Positions 17,213 through 26,252 are shown, counted from the stretch's first letter. The stretch: 54,843 bases of DNA from Bacteroidota bacterium (GCA_013289475.1 JABCZW010000013.1:1-54843); one strand, 5' to 3'. Program-made: numbers and translations. The notes: generated from the letters alone by a model not told the origin.

Positions 17213-19462
17213 TTACTCCTTTAACAAAGCAGTTGCGGCATCCAATTCGGCAACATAGGCATCAATTACTTTTGTTGTTTCTTTAACCTGCTCCTCTGCA
17301 TCCTGCCATTTACCTGATTCTATGGCCTCACGAATACCGGGAAGCGTTTTAACCCCATACCCTGTATAATAGCCCGGAGCATATATGGCATGCTTATACC
17401 ATGGCCTGTTTGGCAGACCATTAGTAAGTAATAACTTACGTTCGCTTTGAAAAAGCAATGTATTCAGGTTTTGAATTACAGAGGCAGACCAATTATGATT
17501 TGCATCGGCCAATTTCTGGTACAATTCTGCACTTGCTTTAAGCTTAACCAGTGCGTTTTGCAAAACTGCAAAATCCAGGAATGGCACATCACTTTTAGGT
17601 GCAGGCAAAACAATTGGTTTGGTCGGGTCATTAGCATACATATAATACTTATTACCCAAGAGTTTGTTGTTTATTTCAGTTTGCGTGCGCATATCATCAA
17701 GCTTCTTCATTATGTCGGCAACGTAACTATTTACTGTTGCATACATATCGGTAAAGTTAAAGGGCAGTATATCGGAATTTGCAAGACGCATGGTAAGTCT
17801 ACCGGCGGTTTTGGCTAAAACCACACCGTAAACAAAACCCCGATCTTTAAACCTGCGATACATATCATACGAATCATAAATTGAGTGATATTCTCCACCA
17901 TCATCCTCTCCGCCAAACCCAATATCCATTGCTGCAATACCAAGATGCTGCAGGAAGGAAGAATAATCAGAGCCCGAACCGAGTGGTTCTGCTTTTAATA
18001 AAGGAGTTGAAAGCATTTCTTTTTGTTCGGCAACTGAAGCAGCGCTTGTAATATCATGAGCCTTTTTACGCTCGCGTATACTTATATTCATTTCCGGGTC
18101 AGTAACATCACTCGATACTTCATTTATTAATGTCTGAAAAGTATGTGATCCTCCAGCAAATAAAAATCCGCGGCCATTTGCATCCGAATTAATATAGGCA
18201 ACTGCCTTTTGTTGCAATTCAGTTGCATTGGTTTCTGCCCATTCGGTCGAACCCAATAAGCCTTCTTCTTCTCCATCCCATGAACAATAAATAATAGTAC
18301 GCTTAGGGCGCATACCTTGTTTAGCCAACTGGCCAACCGCCTTTGCTTCTTCCAGCATGGCAGCCTGGCCACTTATAGGATCAGCAGCACCATTAACCCA
18401 TGCATCCTGGTGATTACCCCTTATAACCCATTGATCAGGAGCAACGCTTCCTTTTAAAACAGCAATTACATCATATATAGGTACCATGTTCCAGTTAAAC
18501 TCAAGCTTCAAATGCACCTTAACAGATCCCGCCACATGATAAGTAATAGGCAAAGCACCTCTCCATTTTTCTGGAGCAACGGGCCCTGTCATAGCTTCTA
18601 GCAATGGCTTAGCATCATGCCACGAAATTGGCAAAACAGGAATCTTAAGCAAATTGGGAGCATCTTTCCGGTCAAGCCTTTTTGCATTCTTAGTATCACC
18701 ATAGCCTGGTGTTAAAGGATCGCCAGGGTATAAAGGAATATCTTCAACCGAACCACGTTGTACACCATATTCATTCCTGAAAGCGCCTTTAGGATAAGTG
18801 TCACCCTGGTAATAGCCATCATCTTTAGGGTCAGAATAAATAATACAACCAATAGCGCCATGCTCTTGTGCCAAGCGTGGTTTTATACCACGCCATGATC
18901 CGCCATAGCGGGCAATAACAATTTTACCTTTTACACTTATACCCATTCTGTCAAGTGCTTCATAGTCTTCAGGTACTCCCCTGTTTACATAAACAAGCTC
19001 ACTGGTTACATCTCCATCGGCCGAAAAACAATTATAGGTTGGAAGCTGTTCGCTCGTTTGCGATGAAGTCGCATCTTCCTTCAAGGGCAATTCCTGCAGT
19101 TGGGCCTTATACTTTATGGGCGATACTGCTTCAAGCAATCGTGTTTTAGGCGTAGGAAACAAAGCATAAAAGGTATCAATCCTTGCATCAAAGCCCCACT
19201 CTTTATATTTCTGAAGTATGAATTGAACATTTGCCTTATCACCTGCTGAGCCTAAATTATGAGGATGGGCCGATAAGGTTTTAATAAAATAATCAATGTC
19301 CGACGCTTTTAATAATGTATCAAACTGCTTCTCCAGTTTTTGTTGTATTACGGCATTGGCATCTGAAAATCCTGAATAATCTTTACGCGGATTATCGGCA
19401 GAGAAACTTATTGCTATAACTGCCAGGAAAATTAGAATTGATTTTGAGAATAGCTGTTTCAT
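17213..19462 (-). CDS. Exported M28B metallopeptidase (glutamate carboxypeptidase II-like)
   Basis: A 749-residue zinc peptidase of the NAALADase/transferrin-receptor group. A signal peptide (residues 1-22) is followed by a protease-associated insert (about 130-340), a di-zinc catalytic domain and a C-terminal helical dimerisation domain. Zinc and catalytic motifs are RGNHQDAW, NGAADPISG, WDGEEEGLLGS, INSDANG and EYHSIYDSYD. It probably trims acidic or other C-terminal residues from peptides in the periplasm or at the surface. It has a TATATTTG -7 element on the minus strand at 19514-19521. Confidence 0.92.
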   Translation of the reverse strand: MKQLFSKSILIFLAVIAISFSADNPRKDYSGFSDANAVIQQKLEKQFDTLLKASDIDYFIKTLSAHPHNLGSAGDKANVQFILQKYKEWGFDARIDTFYALFPTPKTRLLEAVSPIKYKAQLQELPLKEDATSSQTSEQLPTYNCFSADGDVTSELVYVNRGVPEDYEALDRMGISVKGKIVIARYGGSWRGIKPRLAQEHGAIGCIIYSDPKDDGYYQGDTYPKGAFRNEYGVQRGSVEDIPLYPGDPLTPGYGDTKNAKRLDRKDAPNLLKIPVLPISWHDAKPLLEAMTGPVAPEKWRGALPITYHVAGSVKVHLKLEFNWNMVPIYDVIAVLKGSVAPDQWVIRGNHQDAWVNGAADPISGQAAMLEEAKAVGQLAKQGMRPKRTIIYCSWDGEEEGLLGSTEWAETNATELQQKAVAYINSDANGRGFLFAGGSHTFQTLINEVSSDVTDPEMNISIRERKKAHDITSAASVAEQKEMLSTPLLKAEPLGSGSDYSSFLQHLGIAAMDIGFGGEDDGGEYHSIYDSYDMYRRFKDRGFVYGVVLAKTAGRLTMRLANSDILPFNFTDMYATVNSYVADIMKKLDDMRTQTEINNKLLGNKYYMYANDPTKPIVLPAPKSDVPFLDFAVLQNALVKLKASAELYQKLADANHNWSASVIQNLNTLLFQSERKLLLTNGLPNRPWYKHAIYAPGYYTGYGVKTLPGIREAIESGKWQDAEEQVKETTKVIDAYVAELDAATALLKE

Positions 19463-19513
19463 GCTTTTATTTTAAAAATTTATCAATGTTTAAATATTCT
19501 ATATCTGATAAAT

Positions 19514-19521
19514 CAAATATA
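19514..19521 (-). promoter_or_regulatory. -7 element of the M28B peptidase gene
   Basis: TATATTTG on the minus strand, about 50 bases before the ATG at 19462. Confidence 0.45.
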
Positions 19522-19584
19522 TAAATAGAATAATTCATATCTTAGCTTCATCAAAATATCTTTATAAAATATCTCGTCTTATTT

Positions 19585-19608
19585 GTGCAGGCCATTCGGC
19601 CCTTGCAC
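19585..19608 (+). other. GC-rich hairpin in a divergent intergenic region
   Basis: GTGCA-GGCC (19585-19593) pairs with GGCC-TGCAC (19598-19608) with a two-base bulge and a four-base loop ATTC. It stands out in an otherwise AT-rich 206-base gap between divergent genes. No T-run follows on either strand, so it is not a normal terminator. Confidence 0.4.
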
Positions 19609-19668
19609 TTCGCTTTGTCTTATGATGAAGTAATTGAATTTTGATTATCTAATTTTATAAAGAACACC

Positions 19669-20307
19669 ATGAAACAGAATAATAAAATTGCCGTTATTGG
19701 CGGCACCGGTAAATCGGGTAAATATCTTGTTAAGGAATTAATCAATAAAAGATTCAGGATTAAATTACTCCTCAGGAATCCTGAAAAACTTCAAATCAAT
19801 AATTCTTTAATTGAAACACTTAAAGGTGATGCACGCAATTATGGAGATGTCTTATCATTAATAAACGGATGCGATGCAGTCATCAGTACACTGGGGCAAC
19901 CCAAAGGGGAACCCACTATTTTCAGCCAGGCGACCAGAAACATAATTCAGGCTATGAATGAATGCAATGTAAAATGCTATATAGTAACCACAGGGTTAAA
20001 TGTGGATACTCCGCTTGACAAGAAAAGTCCTAAAACAAAGTATGGCACCGATTGGATGAAAACCAATTACCCCGAAACAACTTTCGACAAGCAGGAAGAA
20101 TTCAATATTCTATCTGGCAGTAATCTCCATTGGACATTAATAAGGCTACCTATGATCGAGTTAACTGATGAAACAAAGAAATTGCTCATCAGTTTGGAGG
20201 ATTGCCCCGGAGAAAAGATAAGCGCTACTGATTTATCACGCTTCCTGATCGAGCAACTATCCGATAACACTTATATCAGAAAGGCGCCCTTTATTGCAAA
20301 TGAATAA
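19669..20307 (+). CDS. NAD(P)-binding NmrA/atypical SDR protein
   Basis: A 212-residue Rossmann-fold protein. The cofactor motif is AVIGGTGKSGKYLV (about 8-21), followed by basic LLLRNPEKL, which suggests NADP. The segment DAVISTLGQPKGEPT and the later WTLIRLPMI fit NmrA-like or atypical SDRs of the NAD(P)H-binding family, which may be reductases or redox sensors. The classical YxxxK pair is not obvious. It is monocistronic, ending in a strong bidirectional terminator shared with the converging hydrolase gene. Confidence 0.82.
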   Translation: MKQNNKIAVIGGTGKSGKYLVKELINKRFRIKLLLRNPEKLQINNSLIETLKGDARNYGDVLSLINGCDAVISTLGQPKGEPTIFSQATRNIIQAMNECNVKCYIVTTGLNVDTPLDKKSPKTKYGTDWMKTNYPETTFDKQEEFNILSGSNLHWTLIRLPMIELTDETKKLLISLEDCPGEKISATDLSRFLIEQLSDNTYIRKAPFIANE

Positions 20308-20322
20308 ATAACCTCTGTAATT

Positions 20323-20355
20323 AAAAATGGGCAGCACTAACTGCTGCCCATTTTT
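20323..20355. terminator. Bidirectional Rho-independent terminator
   Basis: A 14-base perfect stem (20323-20336 with 20342-20355) with a five-base loop, G-C rich in the middle and flanked by A and T runs. It serves the convergent NmrA-like and isochorismatase-like genes. Confidence 0.93.
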
Positions 20356-20371
20356 TTACTTTATTCAATAT

Positions 20372-20938
20372 CTATTGCTTAGTCCATTCTTCTAACGTCA
20401 ACACATCTGCCTGGCGAGGGAAAACTTTTGTAGTCAATACACGGTGTACTTCTTCATCCATATCTGCGCAGCAATCAGAAAGCACAGTAGCTATATAATC
20501 TTTGTCAGCGGCTTCACGAAGTGTAGAAAGGACTACTCCGCTGGTAGCAATACCGGTAAGCACAATATGCCTTATCCCCATCGAACGCAGCACTATCTCC
20601 AGGTCACTGCCTGAAAAAGCACTTACACGTTTTTTTACCACAGTTATATCTCCCTTTACTGGGGCAACCGCAACATGTACTTTCATTGCTTCTTCTGTAT
20701 CAAACCTTAAGTCCGGGGTATTTTTTATCCTTGAAAAAGTCTTGCTGGCCTGGTTAATCTCCGGGTACCCCTCACGGAATCCTATCACTACATAAATAAT
20801 AGGGATTTTTTTTGCTCTTGCATTTTCTACAGCCTTTGAAAGTATGGCAAGATAGGCTTCTCCGCCTTGAAGCATTCCTATTGTGAATTGTTGTACATCC
20901 ATTACCAATAGTGCGGTGTTGTTTGTGTTCTGTTCCAT
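20372..20938 (-). CDS. Isochorismatase-family hydrolase lacking the usual Cys
   Basis: A 188-residue cysteine-hydrolase-superfamily protein. Asp14 in LLVMDVQQF and Lys102 in VVKKRVSAF match the family catalytic Asp and Lys. In the third motif the usual Cys of the GxxTxxCV pattern is replaced: here it reads TGIATSGVVLST, with Gly134 at the Cys position. That substitution is known in true isochorismatases and rules out nicotinamidase-type amide chemistry by a thioester. It is third in a marR-MFS-hydrolase operon, 20 bases after the transporter, so it may act on a compound that the operon exports or detoxifies. Confidence 0.85.
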   Translation of the reverse strand: MEQNTNNTALLVMDVQQFTIGMLQGGEAYLAILSKAVENARAKKIPIIYVVIGFREGYPEINQASKTFSRIKNTPDLRFDTEEAMKVHVAVAPVKGDITVVKKRVSAFSGSDLEIVLRSMGIRHIVLTGIATSGVVLSTLREAADKDYIATVLSDCCADMDEEVHRVLTTKVFPRQADVLTLEEWTKQ

Positions 20939-20958
20939 TTGGTTTTATTATTATTTTA

Positions 20959-22227
20959 TTAAATTTTTCTGATTACCTGGTCTTCGATTTCTTCCATCCT
21001 GTCAATTTCCTTTTTATTAAGTTTATTGGGCCGCAGAAGTTTAGAGAATACCACCCCTATTATAACTGCTATTATACCCTGGCAAAACAATGTTATAGGC
21101 GCACCTATTTTTTCGGATATATACCCGACAAGCAAACTGCCTAATGGTAGCATTCCAAAAAAGGCGAGCGCCATATAGCTCATTACACGCCCTCTCATAT
21201 GCGCCTCGGCATTTACCTGTAACAAAGTAAGGCATATAGTATTTTGCGACATGGATCCGAAACCGGTAATAGCTGCAAATACCATAGCGAGCGGGAAATA
21301 AGTTATTTGCGAAAAAAGCATAAGGCCAACTCCTAGTATAAAGGCATTGACAAACAACACTACTTTAAGATCAGCTTCTTTCTTTAGAGAGGCCAAAAAG
21401 AAGGTGCCGCTAATAGCACCTAAGCCTATAAAACTGAATATATAGCCAAATGTGGTGGCATCACCTTTAAATACAACCTTAGCAAAAACTGGCACTAGTG
21501 TATCGTATGGTAGAACAAGAAGACTAATGACAGCCAGCATAAGCAACACCATGCTTATGGCTGGGGTGCGCTTTATGTAGTCAAACCCATCAGCCATTTC
21601 TTTAAACAAATTACCTTTTACCGTGCGTGGCTTATATTCGGGCAGTTTCAACAAAAGCAAAGATGCCAATACCGCAAAAAAACTTATTCCATTTATAAGG
21701 AAACATATTCCTGCACCAAATCTTTCAAGAACTATCCCAGATAAAGCAGGCCCTATTAACCTCGCCACATTTACCATTGATGAATTCAATGCAAGTGCAT
21801 TAGGCAGGTCTTCTTTATCGGTGACCAGCTCATGGACTAATGGTTGCCTGGCGGGAACATCGAAAGCATTAATAATGCCTAACACAACACTAAGCGTTAG
21901 TATTACAGGTATGTTAAAATGATGTGTAAGAACCATTACGGCTAATGCCAGCGCCTGCAACATGGAGGCTGTTTGGGTGATCAGTAATATTTTGTAACGG
22001 TTATAACGGTCAGAAAAGAAACCGCCAAACAGAGACAGCAGTGACGAAGGCACTTGCTGGGCAAAAACAGCCACACCAAGCATAAAAGGAGAGTCGGTAA
22101 TACTGTAGACAACCCAGCTTACCCCTGTTCGCTGCATCCAGGTACCTATCAATGAAACCGACTGTCCGCTAAAATACAATGTATAATTTCGGTTACGGAA
22201 CGCTTTAAATGTATTTACGCTTTTCAC
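20959..22227 (-). CDS. MFS exporter (EntS/MFS_3-like)
   Basis: A 422-residue carrier with about 12 hydrophobic helices. FRNRNYTLYFSGQSVSLIGT near the N-terminus and FGGFFSDRYNRYKILL (motif A region) match the MFS_3 group that includes enterobactin exporter EntS. The start is GTG at 22227, six bases after the marR stop; no ATG fits and the first helix would be lost from the next Met. Being in an operon with a MarR regulator suggests an inducible efflux pump. The substrate is unknown. Confidence 0.87.
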   Translation of the reverse strand: MKSVNTFKAFRNRNYTLYFSGQSVSLIGTWMQRTGVSWVVYSITDSPFMLGVAVFAQQVPSSLLSLFGGFFSDRYNRYKILLITQTASMLQALALAVMVLTHHFNIPVILTLSVVLGIINAFDVPARQPLVHELVTDKEDLPNALALNSSMVNVARLIGPALSGIVLERFGAGICFLINGISFFAVLASLLLLKLPEYKPRTVKGNLFKEMADGFDYIKRTPAISMVLLMLAVISLLVLPYDTLVPVFAKVVFKGDATTFGYIFSFIGLGAISGTFFLASLKKEADLKVVLFVNAFILGVGLMLFSQITYFPLAMVFAAITGFGSMSQNTICLTLLQVNAEAHMRGRVMSYMALAFFGMLPLGSLLVGYISEKIGAPITLFCQGIIAVIIGVVFSKLLRPNKLNKKEIDRMEEIEDQVIRKI

Positions 22228-22233
22228 TTCAAA

Positions 22234-22662
22234 TTATCTTTGTTCGCTAAGTTTACTTAAAACCGGCAATACCTTTTCAAGTAATTCCTTTTCTTTATCG
22301 GTTAGTGATTTTTCAATAACACCTTTCAACCATTCGTCTTTATCATATCTCACCTTCTCCACTATTTTTTTACCTGCCGGGCTTAAGGATATAAATACTT
22401 TGCGTTTATCATCTTTAGATGGAGTTCTTTTAATAATCCCCTGCTCTTCCAGTTTCTTCAGTATCTGTGACATAGATTGGGTTTTAATTCTTGTCAATGT
22501 TGCAAGTTCGGTTGGCAATAACGAAGAGGAACGAAACAAATGCCCTATGGTTTCAACTTCAGTCATAGAGTACTCTTTAACTGAACTGGCTTGTTTCCGC
22601 AAACCCTTATGCAGGGTGGAAACAACTAAGCGAAGTGACGATGCTAATTCTGTTGTACTCAT
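22234..22662 (-). CDS. MarR-family regulator
   Basis: A 142-residue winged-helix protein. The recognition region is LPTELATLTRIKTQSMSQIL (about 50-69) with the wing in IKRTPSKDDKRKVFISLSPAG, containing the typical DxRxxxxxLT-like pattern. It heads an operon with an MFS exporter and an isochorismatase-like hydrolase and probably represses it in response to a small aromatic or toxic molecule. A -7 element TATATTTG on the minus strand lies at 22706-22713, with AACTTGTTAGTT between it and the gene as a weak operator candidate. Confidence 0.92.
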   Translation of the reverse strand: MSTTELASSLRLVVSTLHKGLRKQASSVKEYSMTEVETIGHLFRSSSLLPTELATLTRIKTQSMSQILKKLEEQGIIKRTPSKDDKRKVFISLSPAGKKIVEKVRYDKDEWLKGVIEKSLTDKEKELLEKVLPVLSKLSEQR

Positions 22663-22705
22663 ATGTGTAATAAAACTCAGTATATTAACTTGTTAGTTTA
22701 CCTTA

Positions 22706-22713
22706 CAAATATA
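22706..22713 (-). promoter_or_regulatory. -7 element of the marR operon
   Basis: TATATTTG on the minus strand, 43 bases before the marR ATG. The imperfect palindrome AACTTGTTAGTT at 22687-22698 just downstream is a candidate MarR site. Confidence 0.5.
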
Positions 22714-22821
22714 TAAACAAATACGAAACCAAATAAAATTTCAGAATAGAAATATGGCCATGAATTCTCTTTTGGCTGATAATGAGAACTAAAAAATCAC
22801 GAGACTTAAGTGGTTCTTGAA

Positions 22822-23889
22822 TTATTTAGGCAATGAGAAATAAAACTCAGCTCCTTCATTTACTTTTCCTTCAGCCCAAACTTTGCCTCCATGCCGGGCA
22901 ATTATTCTCTTCACTATGGCTAAACCCACGCCGGTTCCTTCAAATTCTTGCCTTGCATGCAAACGCTGAAATACGCCGAACAATTTATTGGCATATTGCA
23001 TATCAAAACCCACACCATTATCTTTTACCGAAATGACAATCTCGTCACTTTCTTCTTCTGAAGATATTTCTATAAGGGGGCTTTTTTGTTTTGAAGAATA
23101 TTTAACAGCATTTGAAATAAGGTTGAATATCACTTGATGAAGCAGAGCATAATCGCCATTAACTAAAGGGAGCTCACCTACCTTTATTATTGCATCATGC
23201 GGCGTCATCTTGCTTGATTCAAGCACAATACTTTCTACCAGTTTTTTCATATCAACCTCTGTCTTCACCACCTCTTTTCTTCCTAATCTTGAAAATGCAA
23301 GCAAATCATCTATAAGCATCCCCATCCTTTCCGCATTATGCGTTATTGCTTGAATCGTTTGCTTCCCTTCTTCATCCAGCTTTTCACTGTAGTCTTCTAT
23401 CAATATTTTTGAGTAACCGCTTAAAGCCCTGAGCGGGGCCCTTAGATCGTGGGAAACAGAGTAAGAAAAAGATTCAAGTTCTTGATTAGCAATTTGCAAC
23501 TCTTCTTCTATTTTTTTACGCCTGGTAATATCGTTAAAGAGTATTGCAACCTGTTTATTTTCAGGGCTTCCGAAACGAAAAGCGTAAACATCATACCACC
23601 TGTGCAATTGTTCGGCACGGTTCTCAAATCGAATTGCTTCTCCTGTTAAAGCAATCTTGCCATAAATTTCAAACCAGTGCTCCTCATGATCCGGGGCAAA
23701 TTCACGCATGCGTTTGCCTACCGCCTCGTGAAGCCCGGTTTGCCTTTCAAATGCAGCATTAATTTCTAAAAAACGATAATCTATGGGTTTATTCTTTTCA
23801 TCAAATATCATTTCAATAATGCAAAAACCTTCATCTATTGAATCGAAAAGTATTTTATACTTTTCTTCTGCATTTAATAAAGCGCTCAT
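22822..23889 (-). CDS. PAS-domain sensor histidine kinase
   Basis: A 355-residue soluble kinase without membrane helices. A PAS domain (about 5-125) precedes a HisKA dimerisation domain with the phospho-acceptor His in SYSVSHDLRAPLRALSGY, and an ATPase domain with NLISNAVKYSS (N box), VKDNGVGFD (G1), FGVFQRLH (F box) and GTGVGLAIVK (G2). The layout resembles phytochrome-like/bacteriophytochrome HKs that sense in the cytoplasm. No response regulator gene is adjacent, so the partner is unknown. Confidence 0.93.
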   Translation of the reverse strand: MSALLNAEEKYKILFDSIDEGFCIIEMIFDEKNKPIDYRFLEINAAFERQTGLHEAVGKRMREFAPDHEEHWFEIYGKIALTGEAIRFENRAEQLHRWYDVYAFRFGSPENKQVAILFNDITRRKKIEEELQIANQELESFSYSVSHDLRAPLRALSGYSKILIEDYSEKLDEEGKQTIQAITHNAERMGMLIDDLLAFSRLGRKEVVKTEVDMKKLVESIVLESSKMTPHDAIIKVGELPLVNGDYALLHQVIFNLISNAVKYSSKQKSPLIEISSEEESDEIVISVKDNGVGFDMQYANKLFGVFQRLHARQEFEGTGVGLAIVKRIIARHGGKVWAEGKVNEGAEFYFSLPK

Positions 23890-23915
23890 CTTATATTTAT
23901 GGGGTTACTTGTATT

Positions 23916-24005
23916 TGGCGGAGAGAGAGGGATTCGAACCCCCGGTACCCTTGCGAGTACAACAGTTTTCGAGACTGCCGCATTCGACCGCTCTGCCATC
24001 TCTCC
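23916..24005 (-). tRNA. tRNA-Ser (anticodon CGA)
   Basis: Read on the minus strand, a GGAGAGA acceptor strand pairs with TCTCTCC, followed by a G discriminator and an encoded CCA at 23916-23918. The anticodon arm has stem GCAGT/ACTGT around the loop CTCGAAA, giving anticodon CGA for UCG codons. A long variable arm (GTACTCGCAAGGGTAC) and the T-arm GGGGGTTCGAATCCCCC are typical of serine tRNAs. It lies between the kinase and uvrC, on the kinase strand. Confidence 0.96.
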
Positions 24006-24066
24006 GAATTGTAAAACGAGGCGCAAAATTAGAATTTCAATCGGAACATAAAGGGCTTTTTTTAAC

Positions 24067-24074
24067 TACTTTTG
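24067..24074 (+). promoter_or_regulatory. -7 element of uvrC
   Basis: TACTTTTG, ending six bases before the uvrC ATG at 24081. It overlaps an in-frame TTG at 24072, which is therefore not the start. The transcript may be leaderless or nearly so. Confidence 0.6.
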
Positions 24075-24080
24075 TGTATA

Positions 24081-25880
24081 ATGGATTTGAAAGAAGATTT
24101 ACGCGCAATCATTAGCTCTCTACCCGATTCACCGGGCATATACCAGTATTTTGATGAAACGGGCACCATATTATATGTGGGCAAGGCTAAAAATCTTAAA
24201 AAGCGAGTCAGTTCTTATTTTAAAGAACATGATAATGCCAAGCTTAATATGCTTGTCAGGAGGATTGTAAGCATTAACTATATTGTGGTTCGCACTGAAT
24301 GGGATGCGCTACTGCTTGAGAACACCCTTATTAAAAAGCACCAACCGCGTTATAATGTAATGCTGAAGGATGATAAAACTTATCCCTGGATAATTATAAA
24401 AAACGAACCCTACCCGCGTATATTCTCTACCCGCAAGGTTATTAAAGATGGCTCGGAGTATTTTGGCCCTTATGCCTCAGTCAGAGTTATGCAAACGGTT
24501 TTAGAGTTTGCCCGGCAGCTTTATCCATTACGCACCTGCAATTTAAACCTTACGGAGGAGAACATCAGCAAAAAGAAATTCAAACGCTGCCTCGAATACC
24601 ACTTGGGTAATTGCAAGGCTCCTTGCGAGGGCCTTGAATCGAAAAAGGAATATGATGAAGCCATTGACCAAATGCGGATGATCATCAAAGGAAATATCAG
24701 CGGAGCAATACGTTTTTTGAAAACAGAAATGCAGAAACATTCTGATAACTGGGAGTTTGAAGAGGCACAATTGATAAAACAAAGGCTAGAGATGTTGGAA
24801 AAATACCAGAGTAAGTCGGCTGTGGTTAGTCCTACTATTGACAATGTAGATGTATTTACAATTATCGATGAGGAGAAACGAGCTTATGTAAACTACCTAA
24901 AGGTTATTAATGGAGCCATTATACAATCGCATACTATAGAACTGAACAAAAAGCTGGAAGAAACAAAAGAAGAACTTTTACTAATGGGTATTGCCGAACT
25001 CAGGCAGCGATTTGGCAGTGATTCACCAGAGATATTGATTCCTTTTGCGGTTGAAGCTGAAATACCCAATGCAGAGATATTAGTGCCTCAAAAAGGTGAT
25101 AAAAAGAGACTTATTGAGATGTCGGAGAATAACTTACGTTATTACGTAAAGGAAAAACAAATGCTCGAAAGCCTTCATTCGCCTAAAAAGAAGGTTGATA
25201 ACTTGTTGGAGCAAATGAAAAAAGATCTGCGTATGCAGGAATTACCACACCGGATAGAATGTTTCGACAACTCAAACATACAAGGTACCTTTCCCGTTGC
25301 GGCCATGACCGTATTTAAAAATGGTAAACCCAGCAAGAGAGATTATCGCCATTTTAACATCCGTTCGGTAGTAGGGCCTGATGATTTTGCATCTATGGAA
25401 GAGGTTATTTACCGCCGTTATAAACGCCTGCAGGATGAGCAACAACCGCTACCACAACTTATTGTAATTGATGGTGGGAAAGGGCAACTAAGCTCTGCAA
25501 TGAATAGCCTTACACAACTGGGGCTCGAGCAAAAAGTAAATGTAATTGGCATAGCAAAAAGATTGGAAGAGATATACTTTCCGGGAGATTCCGTACCCCT
25601 TTATTTAGATAAGCGCTCCCCTACCCTTAAAATCATTCAGCAAATAAGGGATGAGGCCCACCGTTTTGGTATTACGCACCACCGCAAACGCCGTAGTGCA
25701 GGGTCGATACAGTCGGCATTAACAAAAATTGAAGGCATAGGAGAAAAAACTACGGAGAAGCTGCTAACTCATTTTGGCTCCATCGAGCGCATTAAGCAGG
25801 CAAGAGAAGAAGATATTGCTAAAATTACCGGGCTCGATAAAGCGAAAAAAATACTGGAGTCCTTGAATAAAAAGTCATAA
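24081..25880 (+). CDS. uvrC: Excinuclease ABC subunit C
   Basis: Makes both incisions in nucleotide excision repair together with UvrA and UvrB. The GIY-YIG nuclease is at the N-terminus (SPGIYQYFDETG ... ILYVGKAKNLKKRVSSYF, about 15-45), a UVR motif for UvrB contact near 195-230, the RNase H-like 3'... 5'-side nuclease region with IECFDNSNIQG and LIVIDGGKGQLSSA in the second half, and helix-hairpin-helix repeats at the end (IEGIGEKTTEKLLTHFGS). At 599 residues it is full length. It ends immediately before the stop of the converging 123-residue gene. Confidence 0.97.
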   Translation: MDLKEDLRAIISSLPDSPGIYQYFDETGTILYVGKAKNLKKRVSSYFKEHDNAKLNMLVRRIVSINYIVVRTEWDALLLENTLIKKHQPRYNVMLKDDKTYPWIIIKNEPYPRIFSTRKVIKDGSEYFGPYASVRVMQTVLEFARQLYPLRTCNLNLTEENISKKKFKRCLEYHLGNCKAPCEGLESKKEYDEAIDQMRMIIKGNISGAIRFLKTEMQKHSDNWEFEEAQLIKQRLEMLEKYQSKSAVVSPTIDNVDVFTIIDEEKRAYVNYLKVINGAIIQSHTIELNKKLEETKEELLLMGIAELRQRFGSDSPEILIPFAVEAEIPNAEILVPQKGDKKRLIEMSENNLRYYVKEKQMLESLHSPKKKVDNLLEQMKKDLRMQELPHRIECFDNSNIQGTFPVAAMTVFKNGKPSKRDYRHFNIRSVVGPDDFASMEEVIYRRYKRLQDEQQPLPQLIVIDGGKGQLSSAMNSLTQLGLEQKVNVIGIAKRLEEIYFPGDSVPLYLDKRSPTLKIIQQIRDEAHRFGITHHRKRRSAGSIQSALTKIEGIGEKTTEKLLTHFGSIERIKQAREEDIAKITGLDKAKKILESLNKKS

Positions 25881-26252
25881 TTACTCTATTTCTCTCTTTT
25901 TCTGGGCATATTTAATGCTTTCAGCCAGTCGAACAAAGTGCTTTAGTCCGTTAACCTCAAGCCATATTCCAGCTTTTTCATCACCTTTAAAGAGGTTAAC
26001 TGTTGCAGCCAATGCAAATTCTTGTTTTTTAAGTAATACCTTAATAGCAGACTTGTTCCCAAATATAGCCGCCACAAATAATGCAAGCTCCTTATTCTCC
26101 TTTATTAGCCACTCTGCTGCCTTAACATCTCCCCTAACGGCTGATTCGAATGCAAAAAGCTCCTTTGACTCAGCCAGAAGCTTCTTGGCAGCTCCCGTTT
26201 CGCCTTGCAGTGCGTCACACAACAACATTATTTGAGTTTTTGAGTAATTCAT
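25881..26252 (-). CDS. Small alpha-repeat protein, unknown
   Basis: A 123-residue soluble protein that I cannot name. It shows at least three imperfect helical repeats of about 24-33 residues of the form F..A..G...A..WL (FESAVRGDVKAAEWL, FVAAIFGNKSAIKVLL, TVNLFKGDEKAGIWL). These resemble ankyrin-like or other helical solenoid repeats but are too short and divergent to assign. Its stop codon abuts the uvrC stop, and its start abuts the -7 element of the divergent barrel gene. Protein-protein binding is a reasonable guess. Confidence 0.6.
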   Translation of the reverse strand: MNYSKTQIMLLCDALQGETGAAKKLLAESKELFAFESAVRGDVKAAEWLIKENKELALFVAAIFGNKSAIKVLLKKQEFALAATVNLFKGDEKAGIWLEVNGLKHFVRLAESIKYAQKKREIE

